Shown: positions 41,831 through 53,496, counted from the stretch's first letter. The stretch is DNA of 64,000 bases from Azolla caroliniana (GCA_043228905.1 JBHGNT010000010.1:10230001-10294000); one strand, 5' to 3'. Made by a program: numbers and translations. The notes: generated by a model from the letters alone, not told the origin.

Positions 41831-43215
41831 GGATCTGGTAAGGCTGGATAAGGGAACCGGGAAAGCTTGCACTATGCAGAAGGATCGGAAGGATCCAGAA
41901 CCAGTAAGACTGGAAAAGGGCCAACCTTTGTGATGAAACACAAAGCGAACTCGATGAAGAAGCCCATTTCCGGATTGGAGAAAGTGTGGTACGTTTATTC
42001 CGGAGCATCCAACCATATGACGAGTCATGAAGAGTGGTTCTTGTATCTGGAAAAACTAGAAGAACTAGGAGTTGTCGAAACCGGAGATGACACTCCTCAC
42101 TTGATAGTGCATGTCAAAGAAGTTCCCTTGAGTCATGTTGAACAACAAGGGAAGCTTATGAACGTGCTTCACGTCTCGACTATTACGAAGAACCTGGTGT
42201 TGGTTGGGCAGATCATCAACCAGGGAATGTAGGTGCAGTTTACACATCTCGGGTGCTTCATTGAGGAAGAGGGTCAGATCATTGCGCAAGGGCACCAGAA
42301 TGGGAGGATGTTTATCCTCGAGACCAATGACGTTGGCACTGCTCTATTCGCAAAAGGTCAGAAGGTCGAGTCAGATATGGACCTATGGCATAAGCGGATC
42401 GACCACGTAAATTATTAGAGGCTTCAAAACCTGCAAATGAAATTTAGTGGCCGGAAGGCCTGGATTTGTGAAGCCTGCCAACTCGGGAAGAAAGACCGAC
42501 TTTCGTTCCCCACCCGAAAGAAACCGGAGCCGTAATAAGCTCGACTTGATAAATTCAGATGTATCGCATTGACACAAAACGTTAGTCTTGGCGGGAACCG
42601 ATATTCGTCTCCTTCATCGACAACTATAGCCGGCACACATTGATCTATCTCATTGAGAAGAAAAGCAAAGTCTTCGATTGTTTTCGGAACCTACAAAGTC
42701 TTGTTGAACGGGAAACGAAGAGTAAGATCAAGTGCCTGCGGTCGGATGGCAGAAAAGAATACTTTTCCAGCCAATTCAATAGTTATTTGCAGCAGAAAGG
42801 AATTCAGAGGGAATTCAGGTGCCGATACACACCAGGACAAAATAGTGTGGCCGAAAGGAAGAACGGGTCAACCGTCGAGTCGACACGAGCAATGTTAGAA
42901 GAGAAGAGCATGCCCAAGTTCTACTGGGCCAAAGCGATCCGAACAACCATCTACATCCAAAACCGAATCAGGGATAAGGTGTCAGCACACGAGCTATATT
43001 TCGGACGAAAGCCAAATTTAAGGCACCTTAGAATATTCGATAGCATTACATATGTGCATGTGCCGGATGACAAGAAGAGGAAGTCAGAGAAGTGCATTGT
43101 GATCGGCTACTCTCATGAGCAGAAGGGGTACAAGTGCTACAACCCCCGGACTAAGCAAGTACGAGTAAGCCGAGATGTCGAATTTGACGAATCGGCATCC
43201 TGGTACTCCTACTGA
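41831..43215 (+). pseudogene. Copia A protease and integrase
   Basis: The protease site reads WYVYSGASNHMT, with the catalytic Asp replaced by Tyr. GAG-pre-integrase follows with MDLWHKRIDHVN and CEACQLGKK. The integrase core has KCLRSDGRKEYFS and YTPGQNSVAERKNG (Glu present). Stops at 42230, 42416 and 42535 and one frameshift break it. The 191-codon stretch 42640-43215 is open. Confidence 0.8.
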
Positions 43216-43589
43216 CTCCGACCTGATTTCGGAGGATCAAGGTAGTGAGCGGGAGACGATTCGGGCAAAAGAAGAAGAAGACTTTGGTACTCTAGATGAG
43301 AGTCTGATCTCATTCTAGCTAAGTGGGTCGAATGATCGACTAAGTTGGATCAACCATTCATATGAAGAGACGACAAGTAGTGGAGACTCGGTCGTGCTTT
43401 CCCCACGTAAGGAACCGAGGAGAAGGTTCACCCGCAAAGAAAAAGGGAAGAAGAAGATGTCGGAATATGACATCGGCAAAGACAAGTTTGATCGAGCGAA
43501 TCCGACTCCGGGAACGGACCTTCGGGAATGAAGTCCAAGCCGACCAAGAGGGCCTTGAAATCGGCTAACGAGAAGTTACGCCGATCAAC

Positions 43590-44911
43590 CTACCAGAAGA
43601 ACCACGCCAAATGGTATGGGTATATGAGTACATGGCGCATCATTATGTGTACATGATGAAAATGGCGGAAGTGCGTGAGCCAGAGAGTTATGCCGAAGTG
43701 GCAAAGGATGCACATTGGTGTGCCACAATATAGGAAGAGATACAGGCACTCGATGCCAATGGCACATGGGACCTGATTGACCCTCCACGACATTGGAAAC
43801 TAATTGGTTGCAAGTGGGTTTACAAGGTTAAGTACAATGTTGACGGTTCGATCAACCGGTACAAGGCCCGCTTAGTGGCCAAAGGGTATGCGCAGACCCA
43901 CAGAATCAACTACGACGAAACCTTTGTTTTGGTAGCGAAGATGATGACAGATTGTGTGGTACTAGCGGTTGTTGCGGCAAGGGGGTGGCATATTCATCAA
44001 ATGGATGTGAAGAATGCATTTCTTCAAGGTGACCTTGAAGAACAATTCTAGATGACTCAACCCCCTAGTTTTCAGTCGAAGATGAACATGTCGGTAGTGT
44101 GCCGCCTCAAGAAGTCGTTTTACGGCCTAAAGCAAGCCCCCTGATGTGGGAATGCAAAAATCACGCACCGGTTGTGTAAGATGGGGTTTGCGGCCTCAAA
44201 GTCTGACTCTTCGTTGTTCATCCAGAAAGGTCCAGAAGGTCCAGTATGTATCTTATTGGGTGTAGATGATCTAGTCATCACAGGACCCGGTTTTGCTGAA
44301 ATCGGTCTTGTAAAGTCCCAACTGTCGGACGCCTTTGAAATGAAGGACCTGGGGGACCTTCATTTTTTTTCTTCTTAAGATTGAAGTGAACCATACCCGC
44401 AATGGCATATTGTCATCACAACAATAGTATATCCTGAATATGTTGTATAAGTTCAGCATGATCGATTGTCGATCAGTCTCCACACCTCTGGACCGGAACC
44501 GGAGCCTACAACGAGAAAGAGTTCTGACGAATTGTCGGAAGCCTTATTTACTTAACGGTCACCCGACGTGACATCAGCTATCCAGTCCAAGTGATAAGTC
44601 AATTTATGCGGAAGCCGACCGTGGAGCACCTGTAATGCGTGCACCGAATACTGAGGTATGTTAGTGGCACTAAGGACCGGGGACTGTTATACCGACATGG
44701 TACAACCAAAAAGCTAGTCGGATATACGGATGCTGACTAGGCAGATGATGCGTCGGATCGTTGGTCTAGTTCCGGATTCATGTTCTCTATTGGTAGCGTG
44801 GTTGTTGTGTGGAGCAACAAAAAACAATGACTGTGGCTCTATCGAGTACTAAGGTTGAGTATCAGAACGCTACCATTACCACCTGTGAAGCCATATGGCT
44901 TCAGTGGCTGC
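43590..44911 (+). pseudogene. Copia A reverse transcriptase and start of RNase H
   Basis: RVT_2 motifs: WDLIDPP, KWVYKVKYNVDGSINRYKA, RLVAKGYAQ, MDVKNAFLQGDLEEQF, LKKSFYGLKQAP, then GVDDLVITG, where the catalytic motif YVDD has become GVDD. Stops at 43729, 44050 and 44142. RNase H begins at about 44690 and is interrupted by the solo LTR at 44917. Confidence 0.8.
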
Positions 44912-44916
44912 TGCAA

Positions 44917-45582
44917 TGTTGGGAGACAGGTCCCTCCGGATGGGAAGGGAGAAGAACAGTGCCGACGAACAAACTCGGCTGAGGCCGACAGGCCGAAGCC
45001 GAAACGGTATGAACCGGATGGGGAGTACCCGACTGCGGAGAGCCAGATGGTGTAGGCCCGGTATGAACCGGATGGGGAGTACCTGACTGCGGAGAGCCGG
45101 GTATGAACCGGAGGAAGAGACATATTCGTAAATATGTTTCTGAGAGCCCATCGAGGCTACATTTGTAAATAGCCGAAAAGTCATATTAGTATAAATATGA
45201 CTTAGGGAAAACTTTTAGTTGTTGTCGTCGTTTTGTTGTTGTTGTTCTTCCTTGTTGGTGCGAGAAGAAGTGAGAGCGCGTAACTGTACAGAGAGAGCGA
45301 GAGAGACGAGGTCGTTGCCTCTGTTGTAACCGCCGCCTGTGGCGAAGATCTGTGAGCACGAGGTCGTTGCCTCAGTGAACTCACTGTTGTATATTCCTAC
45401 ATAGTGACAGTTTGCAGCCTGTGGGCTGCCGTGGTTTTTCCCCTAATTTGGGGTTTTCCACGTAAACCTCCTGTGTACCATTTCTCCCCTTTGTGTCGCG
45501 TTTCATTACCTGTTTTTCTGTGTATGAAAAGAATCTCGGTTGTGGCCGAGCGTCGGACATAAGGAACGTCGAGTTCCCTTCA
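44917..45582 (+). repeat. Solo LTR in copia A RNase H
   Basis: 666 bp from TGTTGGGAGACAGG to GTTCCCTTCA, with perfect TSD TGCAA (44912-44916 and 45583-45587). Related to the solo LTR at 36982; carries the same three inverted repeats (45118-45200). Confidence 0.9.
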
Positions 45583-45587
45583 TGCAA

Positions 45588-45953
45588 GACCTCCAGATCA
45601 GAGTCCCGACTTCAATCCCGATCTACTGCGACAACATGAGCAACATGCAGCTAGCCAAGAACCCTGTGTTTCATGCTCGGACAAAGCACATAGAAGTGCA
45701 TTACCACTTTGTGCGCGAGCAGGTCCTCATTGGTAAAGTCGAACTCCGGTATGTCCGGAAGGATCGGCAAGTTGCCGACATCTTCACCAAGGCACTTGGA
45801 ACCGACAAGTTGCAGCATTTTTCAGAGATGCTTGGTCTTCAGCATCTCGACATGCCGCACTTGAGGGGGAGAACCGGAAAGGAAACAACCCAAACAAGGG
45901 GAAACAAGAAGAAGAAGGGAGCCGAGTCGACTGAAGAAGTCGGCACATCCGAA
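45588..45953 (+). pseudogene. Copia A RNase H, C-terminal part
   Basis: IYCDNMSNMQLAKNPVFHAR, KHIEVHYHFVREQV and DIFTKALGTDKL are classic copia RNase H end motifs. A Lys-rich tail follows to 45953, where gypsy H entered. Confidence 0.82.
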
Positions 45954-46210
45954 TGTCATGATATGGCTTCAAAAAGATTTGAACCCATGACCTTGTGTCA
46001 CATTGGTTGAAGCCTTACCATTAAGCTATACATTGTAATACAAAGAATATTATTTCTATTTATTATTTCACTTAGGAAATCCATGTATATTCTAGATTTC
46101 TCTGGAACATTCTAGAAATGTCAAGAGTATTCTTAAGCCACATTTCTAGAGTATTCTTAAGCCACTATAAAAAGAGGCACATGGCATTATTAAGAACCAA
46201 ATTGGTTCAA
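45954..46210 (+). repeat. Chromovirus H 5' LTR, truncated
   Basis: Keeps the antisense tRNA-like block (45975-46032, minus), three heat-shock units GAA-CA-TTC-TA-GAA (46105-46117) and TATAAAAA (about 46166). It stops at ATTGGTTCAA. Confidence 0.85.
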
Positions 46211-46243
46211 ACTGTCAGGAATAGTACTAAGACAACGAGAGAA
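46202..46243 (-). other. Inverted LTR-end segment joined at TTGGTTCAA
   Basis: After TTGGTTCAA (46202-46210) the sequence is the reverse complement of an F-type LTR end plus primer site (ACTGTCAGGAATAGTACTAA). This is what would result if the TTGGTTCAA strand annealed to its complementary primer site and was extended into the LTR. Confidence 0.75.
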
Positions 46244-46249
46244 TAGAAC

Positions 46250-49200
46250 CAAATCGACGAGTAGTTATTGATGGTCATCCCATTGCTTCCAGAAATATCA
46301 GAGAAGAGTCATAACTGATTCAGGTTGTCTTAGATAATTTGGTGTGTTGTATCATTTAATATAATTAGTAGTTCAGATCATCCAATTGTCTTGGGGTTAC
46401 CATGGTTCGAATTACATAACCCAGACATAGATAGATTGGAGAACAAGAGAAATCTGGTATCGACAAACCCAAGGACCTACTCATAGGATTGCAACCATTT
46501 TGCTACAACAATTGTGTGAGGAATGTTTGTCTTTGCAGTTTCATTCAAACCTTGAACACCACTAAAGAGGAATCCACAGTTCAACTTCCAGAGAAGTATC
46601 ATCATTATGCTGACATGTTCGATAAGGTACAAGCCAATACACTTCCTCACCACCGACCGTATGATTTTCCCATTGATTTACAACCGGGAAAAGAGCTACC
46701 ATGGGGACCGATCTACAACTTGTCACCAACCGAGCTAGAAGTCCTTCGAGCCTACATAGAGGAGAATTTGGCAAATGGTTTCATTCGATGGTTGAAATCT
46801 CTAGTCGGCGCACCCATTTTCTCTGTCAAGAAAAAGGATGGATCACTACGTCTCGTCGTAGATAACTGTGGCTTGAATAAGGTCACCATTAGGAATAGGT
46901 ATGCACTTCCCCTTATCTCGAGTCTTTTAGAAATGGATCAATGGTGCAAAGTTCTTCACAAAGATCGACTTACAAGGAGCATATAACCTCGTATGGATCC
47001 GACCAATAGATGAATGGAAGACCACATTTCGCACTAGATATGGGCACTTCGAGTACACGGTTATGCATTCAGTCTCACTAATGCGTCAACAGTCTTCCAG
47101 CACATGGCAAATGATATATTCCGAGATCTCTTGGATATTTCTTTGATCTATTTGGATGATCTACTGGTTTATTTGAGAACTCAAAAAGAACATGATTCTC
47201 ATGTACTATTAGTACTAAAACGACTTCGAGAACATGGTCTTTATGCAAAACTAGAAAAATGTAGTTTCGAGTGCAACCAAGTGAAATTTCTATGGATCCC
47301 GCTAAGGTCAAAATGGTGGTAGAATGGTAGACTCCACCTTTGTTGCAAGATGTGCAATGCTTTTTAGGCTTCACCAATTTCTACCGCAAGTTTATACAGG
47401 ATTACTCAAAGCTTATTCTGCCTCTCACACAACTTACCAAGAAGGGGCAATCGTTTGTTTGTTCTAAAGACACAAACACAACTTTTGTGAGTCTTAAGAA
47501 AGCATTTACATCAGCTCCTATTCTAGCTAATGTTGATCTGAAAAAATCGTTCATCATTGAGGCAGACACGTCGGATTTCGCCCTGGGTAACATTCTGTCA
47601 CAACAAGGCAATGATGAAAAGCTACATCCTGTGGCTTTCCACTCATGGAGCTATTAGCAATAGTGGACTCTTTTACACAATGGAGGCATTTTTTAGAGGG
47701 ATCTTCTCATCAAGTCACCGTATTCAGTGATCACAAAAATCTTGTCTGCTTTCAAAATGCTCGTGTATTAAATCAACGTCAAGCTCGGTGGGCCTAATTC
47801 CTCACTCGTTTCGACTTCAAAATTACATATCATCTTGGGAAGCAGTAAGGGAAGGCAGATGCGTTATTACGGTGCTCATATCTAGCACCGCGTCTCGGTG
47901 ACCCAACATTCGATAATCAAACGCAAGTAATCTTGGGATTGGCACGACTACAAGCTACGTGGGTTTTCGATACGCCATTGGATTCCCACATTATCGATAC
48001 CATACGTGAAGACTTGAAGATAAATGATTTCACTCAAGCCATTCTAACACAAATTGATCCCTCTCGAGCATCTTGTTCACAGCTGCAACAACCAGGAACA
48101 GACTATCGACAATTCGAATGTCATGATGGATTACTATTTTTTAAGAAACTCTTGTATGTTCCTAATGGTTCTTGTCTCCTTCGAGTAGTCCAAAATTGTC
48201 ATGACACATATAACAGGGCATTTCGGTAGTACTAAAACGTTGTATTAGTACAACGATCATTCTGGTGGCCTCATATGCGACAATTTGTCGAAGACTATGT
48301 TCGGACATGTGATACATGTTGCAGAGCAAAGATGCCAAGACATTATCCATATGGTTCGGACATGTGATTCCAAGAAAGCCATGGCAATCCATTTCTCTAG
48401 ATTTCATCACAGATTTTCCAGTTTCAGAGGGATTCGATGTGATCTTAATAGTAGTACTAAATCGATATACGAAGATCCAACACATTTTCTGCCTTGTACT
48501 AAGGAAATCACTAGTGAAGAAACCGCCGAAACTCTCATGCGTGAGGTATGTCGGCATCATGGCCTCCTCGATAGTATCATCAGCGACCGTGGACCCCAAT
48601 TCGTCTGGAAATTTTGTGGAAGCATCTCTTCAAAATGCTCAAGGTCACTTGTAACCTCTCCTCCAGGTACCACCCGCAAACAGATGGACAAGCAGAACGA
48701 ACAAATCAAACGTTGGAACAATATCTTCGGTGTTTTCTAAGCTATCAACAAGATGACTGAGCGGATATTCTCCACTTTGCCGAATTTGCGTATAGTAACT
48801 TTGTCTACTCATCGACTGGGATTACACCATTTTATGCGTATACATGCTATCTTTGTCGGTGGTGTGTATTCGAAACTCCGGAGCTACCCACAAATCCTTG
48901 TGCAGAGGATCGTTTAGAGCGGCTACACAAGATACACGCAAAATCATCACCTCATTTACAACAAGCTCAACAAACACAGAAGGATTATGCAGATCGTCAT
49001 CGGCTTCCATTCAGTTATAACATTGGAGATCGGGTATGGGTATTACGACGACACATCAAGACTACTCGTCCCGGCAATAAATTGGACTATCGACGATTAG
49101 GTCCTTTCCGTATTATCAGAAAAATTAATGATGTCGTTTTTCATCTCGATCTACCTCCGCAAGTACGGATACATCCGGTTTTTCTTAGTTCTCTTCTCGA

Positions 49201-49372
49201 ATCGTATCAAGAAAACACTATTCCGAATCATATTACACCACCTCCACCCCCGATCGAGCTTGAAGCAGGGTCAGAGTACGAAGTAGCTGCCATCCTCGAT
49301 TCCAAGCTTGTTCGCAACAAGCTCTACTATTTGGTCGATTGGCTAGGCTATGGTCCAAGCGAGCGTACTTGT
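46250..49372 (+). pseudogene. Chromovirus H pol with truncated chromodomain
   Basis: Protease remnant near 46265-46450, then RT: PHHRPYDFPIDLQPGKELPWG, GAPIFSVKKKDGSLRLVVDN (to 46986), IYLDDLLVYLRTQKEHDSH with YLDD (about 47149), FTNFYRKFIQDYSKLILPL, RNase H EADTSDFALGNILS, integrase pieces ([22 protein letters not shown]) and 49082-49372 GPFRIIRKINDVVFHLDLPPQ. A chromodomain EYEVAAILDSKLVRNKLYYL...GPSERT then stops at the LTR; the Trp-Glu-His end seen in F is absent. Many stops. Confidence 0.85.
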
Positions 49373-49816
49373 GTCATGATATAGCATGGTATGTCTTCAA
49401 AAGAATTTGAACCCATCACCTTGTGTCACATGGGTTGAAGCCTTACCATTAAGCTATACATTATAATACAAAAAATATTATTTCCATTTATTATTTCACT
49501 TAGGAAATCCATGTATATTCTAGATTTCTCTGGAACATTCTAGAAATGTCAAGAGTATTCCTAAGCCACATTTCTAGAGTATTCTTAAGCCACTATAAAA
49601 AGAGGCACATGGCATTATTGAGAACCAAATTGGTTCAACGCTAGTCTTAAGCCTCCTAGCTATTTCTGTATATTCTCATCATATAATATATATCTTTTGT
49701 TATCATCGTTCTCTCTCTCTCTCTCTCTCCTTCTCCCGAGAGTTCTACACCCCTCTTAGTACTAATCCTCATCTTTTAGTACTAATTCCCTCTCTATCTT
49801 AGTACTATTCCTTTCA
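49373..49816 (+). repeat. Chromovirus H 3' LTR
   Basis: 444 bp with the tRNA-like block (49400-49460, minus), GAA-CA-TTC-TA-GAA at 49543-49555, TATAAAAA at about 49594 and a (TC)n tract at about 49711-49729. Confidence 0.88.
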
Positions 49817-49821
49817 CCGAG

Positions 49822-50266
49822 AGAGTCGAAACAAGCGGCAGCGACGGTAGAGTCAAGGACAGAGTCGACCAGAAAAAGAAGGTCAAGACCCGGACATGGT
49901 CCGATGTGGTAAACGGCTTGAAGATCGAGGAAAACTTGGAGTCAGCCAATTCGAACAACAGCTGGAACGAATTAGAGGCAGCTAATTCAAAGGTGGAGTC
50001 TGATTTGGAAGAGCCAAATCAACTTAAGGCCAAACGGACTAGAAGGCAACGGAAGTCGACACCGACACGAAGGAATCAACAGATCGAGAAGCATCGAAGT
50101 CACAACAGCAAAGGAGTTGAAATGGGCCTTATGACCAAATAAGCGGACTGAGAAGGTCGAGGAGCACAGAACAGGACGGGTCATGGGAAGCGGGATTGGA
50201 TGACGGAGGAAACAACCAGCAAACACTGACACATCGATCCGACTTCAAGTTGAGCTTGAGGGGGAG
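49822..50266 (+). pseudogene. Copia A 3' region before LTR
   Basis: Resumes copia A after gypsy H. A 78-codon stretch (49906-50142) is rich in Glu, Asn, Lys and Arg, continuing the Lys-rich tail after RNase H. Ends in the purine tract GAGGGGGAG at the LTR. No known domain. Confidence 0.55.
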
Positions 50267-50703
50267 TGTTGAGCAGTCAACCTCAACTGGATCTGGATCA
50301 ACTCAATAAGCCAGAGCTGGATTGATGTTTAGAACGAAGAACCGGATAGGTACCCAGATCGGTATTCGGATCGGAGAGCCGGATCGGATTGTAACAAATA
50401 GGCTGTTAGAGGTCTATGATCCTAACCTAGTACGTAAGCATATTTCTAGGATTCAATGTCAATCGCTTGTATGAGCATTGAAGTACATGTCAGTACTTCT
50501 GTCAGTCCTTTTAAGGACTTGTATACAAGTCCTCACTGAGCACATTGTATGTACAAAGTGTTATTATTTTGAATTGAATTTTTTTGTTCTGCTCTCTCCC
50601 GTGTACTCTTTGTGTGTTCAAGCTTTCCATTAAACCTGTGTATACTTTCTGTTGATATCCGTCTAAGCCGGTTTGTCATAGCTTCCGCATATAAACTTCT
50701 ACA
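50267..50703 (+). repeat. Copia A 3' LTR
   Basis: 437 bp, TGTTGAGCAGTC to CTTCTACA, followed by TSD CACTA. Contains GAAGTAC/GTACTTC and AGTCCTTTTAAGGACT inverted repeats near the TATA-like GTATACA. Confidence 0.92.
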
Positions 50704-50708
50704 CACTA

Positions 50709-51867
50709 CAAGGATAGTAGGTTCTTATAGCAGAAAACCACCCTGATTTAAGAATTGAAACTTCTACACCATGAATGGGAGTAACTAAAAATCACAATGA
50801 AAACTTTCGCAGGTATAATAAAAGCAAATACAATAATGCCTAGGATTATAATCCAAATAAGAATCAAAATACAAGAAAGGCGAATTATGATAACAATGAC
50901 ATCAATAACAGTCAAAATTAGAATAATCACAAATACCAATGGAGTTTGATGTGTCATTGAATCACTAAAATTGTGGCAGTCATATCTTCATGATTGCAAA
51001 TCATTGAAATTCAGACTCTCGTGTGCCATTGTTTGATCAGAAGTTCTATTAATTAAAATACCAACCGAAGTATCCGCATTTGATTCCATGTGTCATAGCA
51101 TTTCATATAATTTTGTTCCTGAAAATAATGTCGCCTGCTTAAACGGCTGATGTTAATCTTTGTCCAACTCCAAACTATAAAACAGAGAGGGAGAGCAAGC
51201 CAACAATATGGCTAGGTTGGGTTTCTCTAACATAAGCTGATGCCAAACGAATCCCTCTGAACATTGGTGTTCCCCAAAAGTTTTCAAAGTGTAGGCTTTC
51301 ATTTTTGAGCTTAAAAACATTTCCTTAATAAAAATGACAAAATATTGTGTACAGAGGATAACTTGAAAGGGAGTACCATAACATAAAAACCTCATATTTC
51401 TTTCTGAATTACTCAAATTTGAGTTGAAACAAAGCTCATGCTCCATCTGCTCTACTACATTGGAACATTTTGAATTGACTCCCCCAGGTATTTTTGATTG
51501 GGTAATTTTTCTCTCATCCGCGTGAATCATTCATGCAGAACACAATTGTCCACACCCAATCCAGCCATTGGGACTTGAAGCCACAACCTCAAGTTTATGA
51601 TCGAGTGGACTGTAGATCCAACCTTTTAATGGTGAAGTACCACCCTTCTGCCAGAGTTACTTGGCAAAATATCATTCAGTTACTTTGGAAAAGTCATCAC
51701 ATACCAAATGGAATCGGCACACTGAGAGAGCTTGCATCGAGGCATGGCTTCAAAATGGCTAGTTAATGTTGTATCCCATGGCAAAAACTAATACAATGGG
51801 CCAACAAATTTCATGATCTTGTACGAGCTGTTTTCATGTTGCCTAGGCATTGATGATCTCTCCACCA
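50709..51867. other. No gene seen
   Basis: AT-rich DNA downstream of the PPR gene. 50800-50950 is AAT/AAC-rich and could be an old gag linker. A 125-codon minus frame at 51153-51530 has no recognisable domain and probably lies in 3' flanking sequence. Confidence 0.4.
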
Positions 51868-53496
51868 TCATGTGGCAGTTAACATATATATATTTCGCAT
51901 ACCAGCATACAATGCACCATTCTTTTCATCTAACCCTAGAGCATTGCGACATGCAACTTTTCCCAGCATCACATGTCCCCATTTTTGACAAGCACCTAGA
52001 AGGGCAGTCCAGACTGGAAAATAATCAGGTATCTTAGGCATTTTGTGAATAATAGTTAGTGCCTTGTCAAAGAAACCTGCACGAGCAAAAAGATCAACCA
52101 TGCAGGTGTAATGCTCTAAAGTTGGCATCAGACCATAAAATGAGCTCATAATATGGAAATACAATTGTCCTGTATCCAATAGACCTGAATGACTGCACGC
52201 ATTCAGTACTATGTTGAATGTGACCTGATTTGGCACTATACCTTTCTCTATCAGTTTATTGAATAAGACGACAACCATATCATGCTCTCCACATTGTCCA
52301 TATCCTGAAATAATTGCATTCCAGCATTCCAAATCTTGGAGCTGTAGCTCGTCAAACACTTTATGTGCCTCCCTAGCATCACCAAGTTTAGCATACATAT
52401 CCACCAATGCAGTACCAACTAAAATATTTTTCTTTAACAAACCTGCTCTCATAACCTCGACATGAATTTCTTTGCCCCTGTCAGCAGCACCGATGCTACC
52501 ACATGCTTTCAACATACAGACAAAAGTGACCACATTTGGTGATATGCTGTCCTGTTGCATTGAATCAAAACAGTCTAAAGCTTTCTCATAGAGCCCATGT
52601 TGGGCATAGCCTCCGATAAGAGCTGTCCACAAGATCACATCACGAGCTGGAATTCGGTCAAATACATCTTGCGCTTTCTCAAGGGAGCCACACTTTACAT
52701 ACATATCCACCAATGCAGTACCAAGAAGACTATTTCTCTTCAGCAATCCATGTCTGAGAATCTTTGCGTGCAATTTCTCCCCCTTGGTAATCGCGCCAAT
52801 AGTACCACAGGCTTTCAATGTGCAGAGGAAGGTAACCGTGTTTGGAGGAACCTGCTCGCATCGCATCTGCCGATAACATCGGAGCGCTTCTTCACTATAT
52901 CCACACTGCACATATCCTGAGATCATGGTATTCCACGAGACAACATCACGGATACAAAGCCCACGAAATATTTGGCATGCTTTTGTGAGATCGCCACATT
53001 TCGCATACATATCCAGCAACGCATTGCCCACCAAGACATTGCCATCAAGCAGCCGTGCCATCTTAACCTCATCGTGTATTTCTTCCCCCTTCTCCTTTGC
53101 ACCAATGCTACCACATGCTTTCAAAGTGGACACATAAGTAACAGCAGTGGGAGGGATGCCCTCCTCTTTCATTTGTTCATAACACCTCAAAGCTTCTTCG
53201 CCATGTCCGTGTTGAGCATACCCTGCGATCAATGCATTCCAAGACACCACCACATGATGATGAGGAGAGAGCTGTGGGTCCAGCACTAGTTGCCGAGCTT
53301 CAGAGAGAGCGCCACACTTTGCATACATACTCACCAAGGAGCTCCTAACATAGGCATTGCTGTTGGCAAGGCGGCAGCCCAGAGGAGAGGCCAGGAGGGA
53401 TGAATGGATCCTCCTCCCTCTCTCCAGGTCTCCACGCTTGCTACAGGCCTTCAGCAACGCTACCAGTGCAGGGACGGAAGGAGGATCCTTAGTCAT
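51868..53496 (-). CDS. PLS-class pentatricopeptide-repeat protein (542 aa)
   Basis: Tandem PPR motifs of P, L and S type run almost end to end: SLVSMYAKCGALSEARQL, VVSWNALIAGYAQHGHGEEAL, VTYVSTLKACGSIGAKEKGEEIH, then three further triplets, and an E-type end (PVWTALLGACQKWG...LDEKNGALY). PPR proteins bind organellar RNA; PLS members usually act in C-to-U editing, with each repeat reading one base. There is no E+ or DYW domain: a TGA follows NIYMLTAT. The ATG at 53496 is preceded by an in-frame TGA 12 bases upstream, and the N-terminus enters PPR helices at once, so no transit peptide is visible. A 5' exon, a truncated gene or a partner-dependent editing factor are all possible. No introns seen in the repeat region. 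Confidence 0.85.
   Translation of the reverse strand: MTKDPPSVPALVALLKACSKRGDLERGRRIHSSLLASPLGCRLANSNAYVRSSLVSMYAKCGALSEARQLVLDPQLSPHHHVVVSWNALIAGYAQHGHGEEALRCYEQMKEEGIPPTAVTYVSTLKACGSIGAKEKGEEIHDEVKMARLLDGNVLVGNALLDMYAKCGDLTKACQIFRGLCIRDVVSWNTMISGYVQCGYSEEALRCYRQMRCEQVPPNTVTFLCTLKACGTIGAITKGEKLHAKILRHGLLKRNSLLGTALVDMYVKCGSLEKAQDVFDRIPARDVILWTALIGGYAQHGLYEKALDCFDSMQQDSISPNVVTFVCMLKACGSIGAADRGKEIHVEVMRAGLLKKNILVGTALVDMYAKLGDAREAHKVFDELQLQDLECWNAIISGYGQCGEHDMVVVLFNKLIEKGIVPNQVTFNIVLNACSHSGLLDTGQLYFHIMSSFYGLMPTLEHYTCMVDLFARAGFFDKALTIIHKMPKIPDYFPVWTALLGACQKWGHVMLGKVACRNALGLDEKNGALYAGMRNIYMLTAT

Larger units (their letters stand above)
45954..49816 (+). mobile_element. Ty3/gypsy chromovirus H, internally deleted
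   Basis: LTRs start TGTCATGATATGG (45954) and TGTCATGATATAG (49373), ending CTTTCA at 49816. The flanking pentamers CCGAA (45949-45953) and CCGAG (49817-49821) are a TSD with one change. The 5' LTR is cut short at 46210 and fused to an inverted LTR end; gag is missing. Protease, RT, RNase H, integrase and a truncated chromodomain follow, all with stops. A diverged relative of chromovirus F. Confidence 0.88.
17180..50703 (+). mobile_element. Ty1/copia element A (outermost shell)
   Basis: The 5' LTR starts TGTTGAG at 17180 and the 3' LTR ends CTTCTACA at 50703, flanked by a perfect TSD CACTA (17175-17179 and 50704-50708). The 5' LTR is split by copia B. Primer site TGGTATCAAAGC starts at 40871. 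Gag, protease, integrase and RT/RNase H remnants run 40970-45953 and are interrupted by a solo LTR and gypsy H. About 33.5 kb between the ends is almost all later insertions; A itself accounts for about 5.7 kb. Confidence 0.9.

Noticed and set aside
51153-51530. 125-codon minus frame near the PPR gene
   Set aside because: No domain, no homology within the window and AT-rich composition; more likely flanking DNA.
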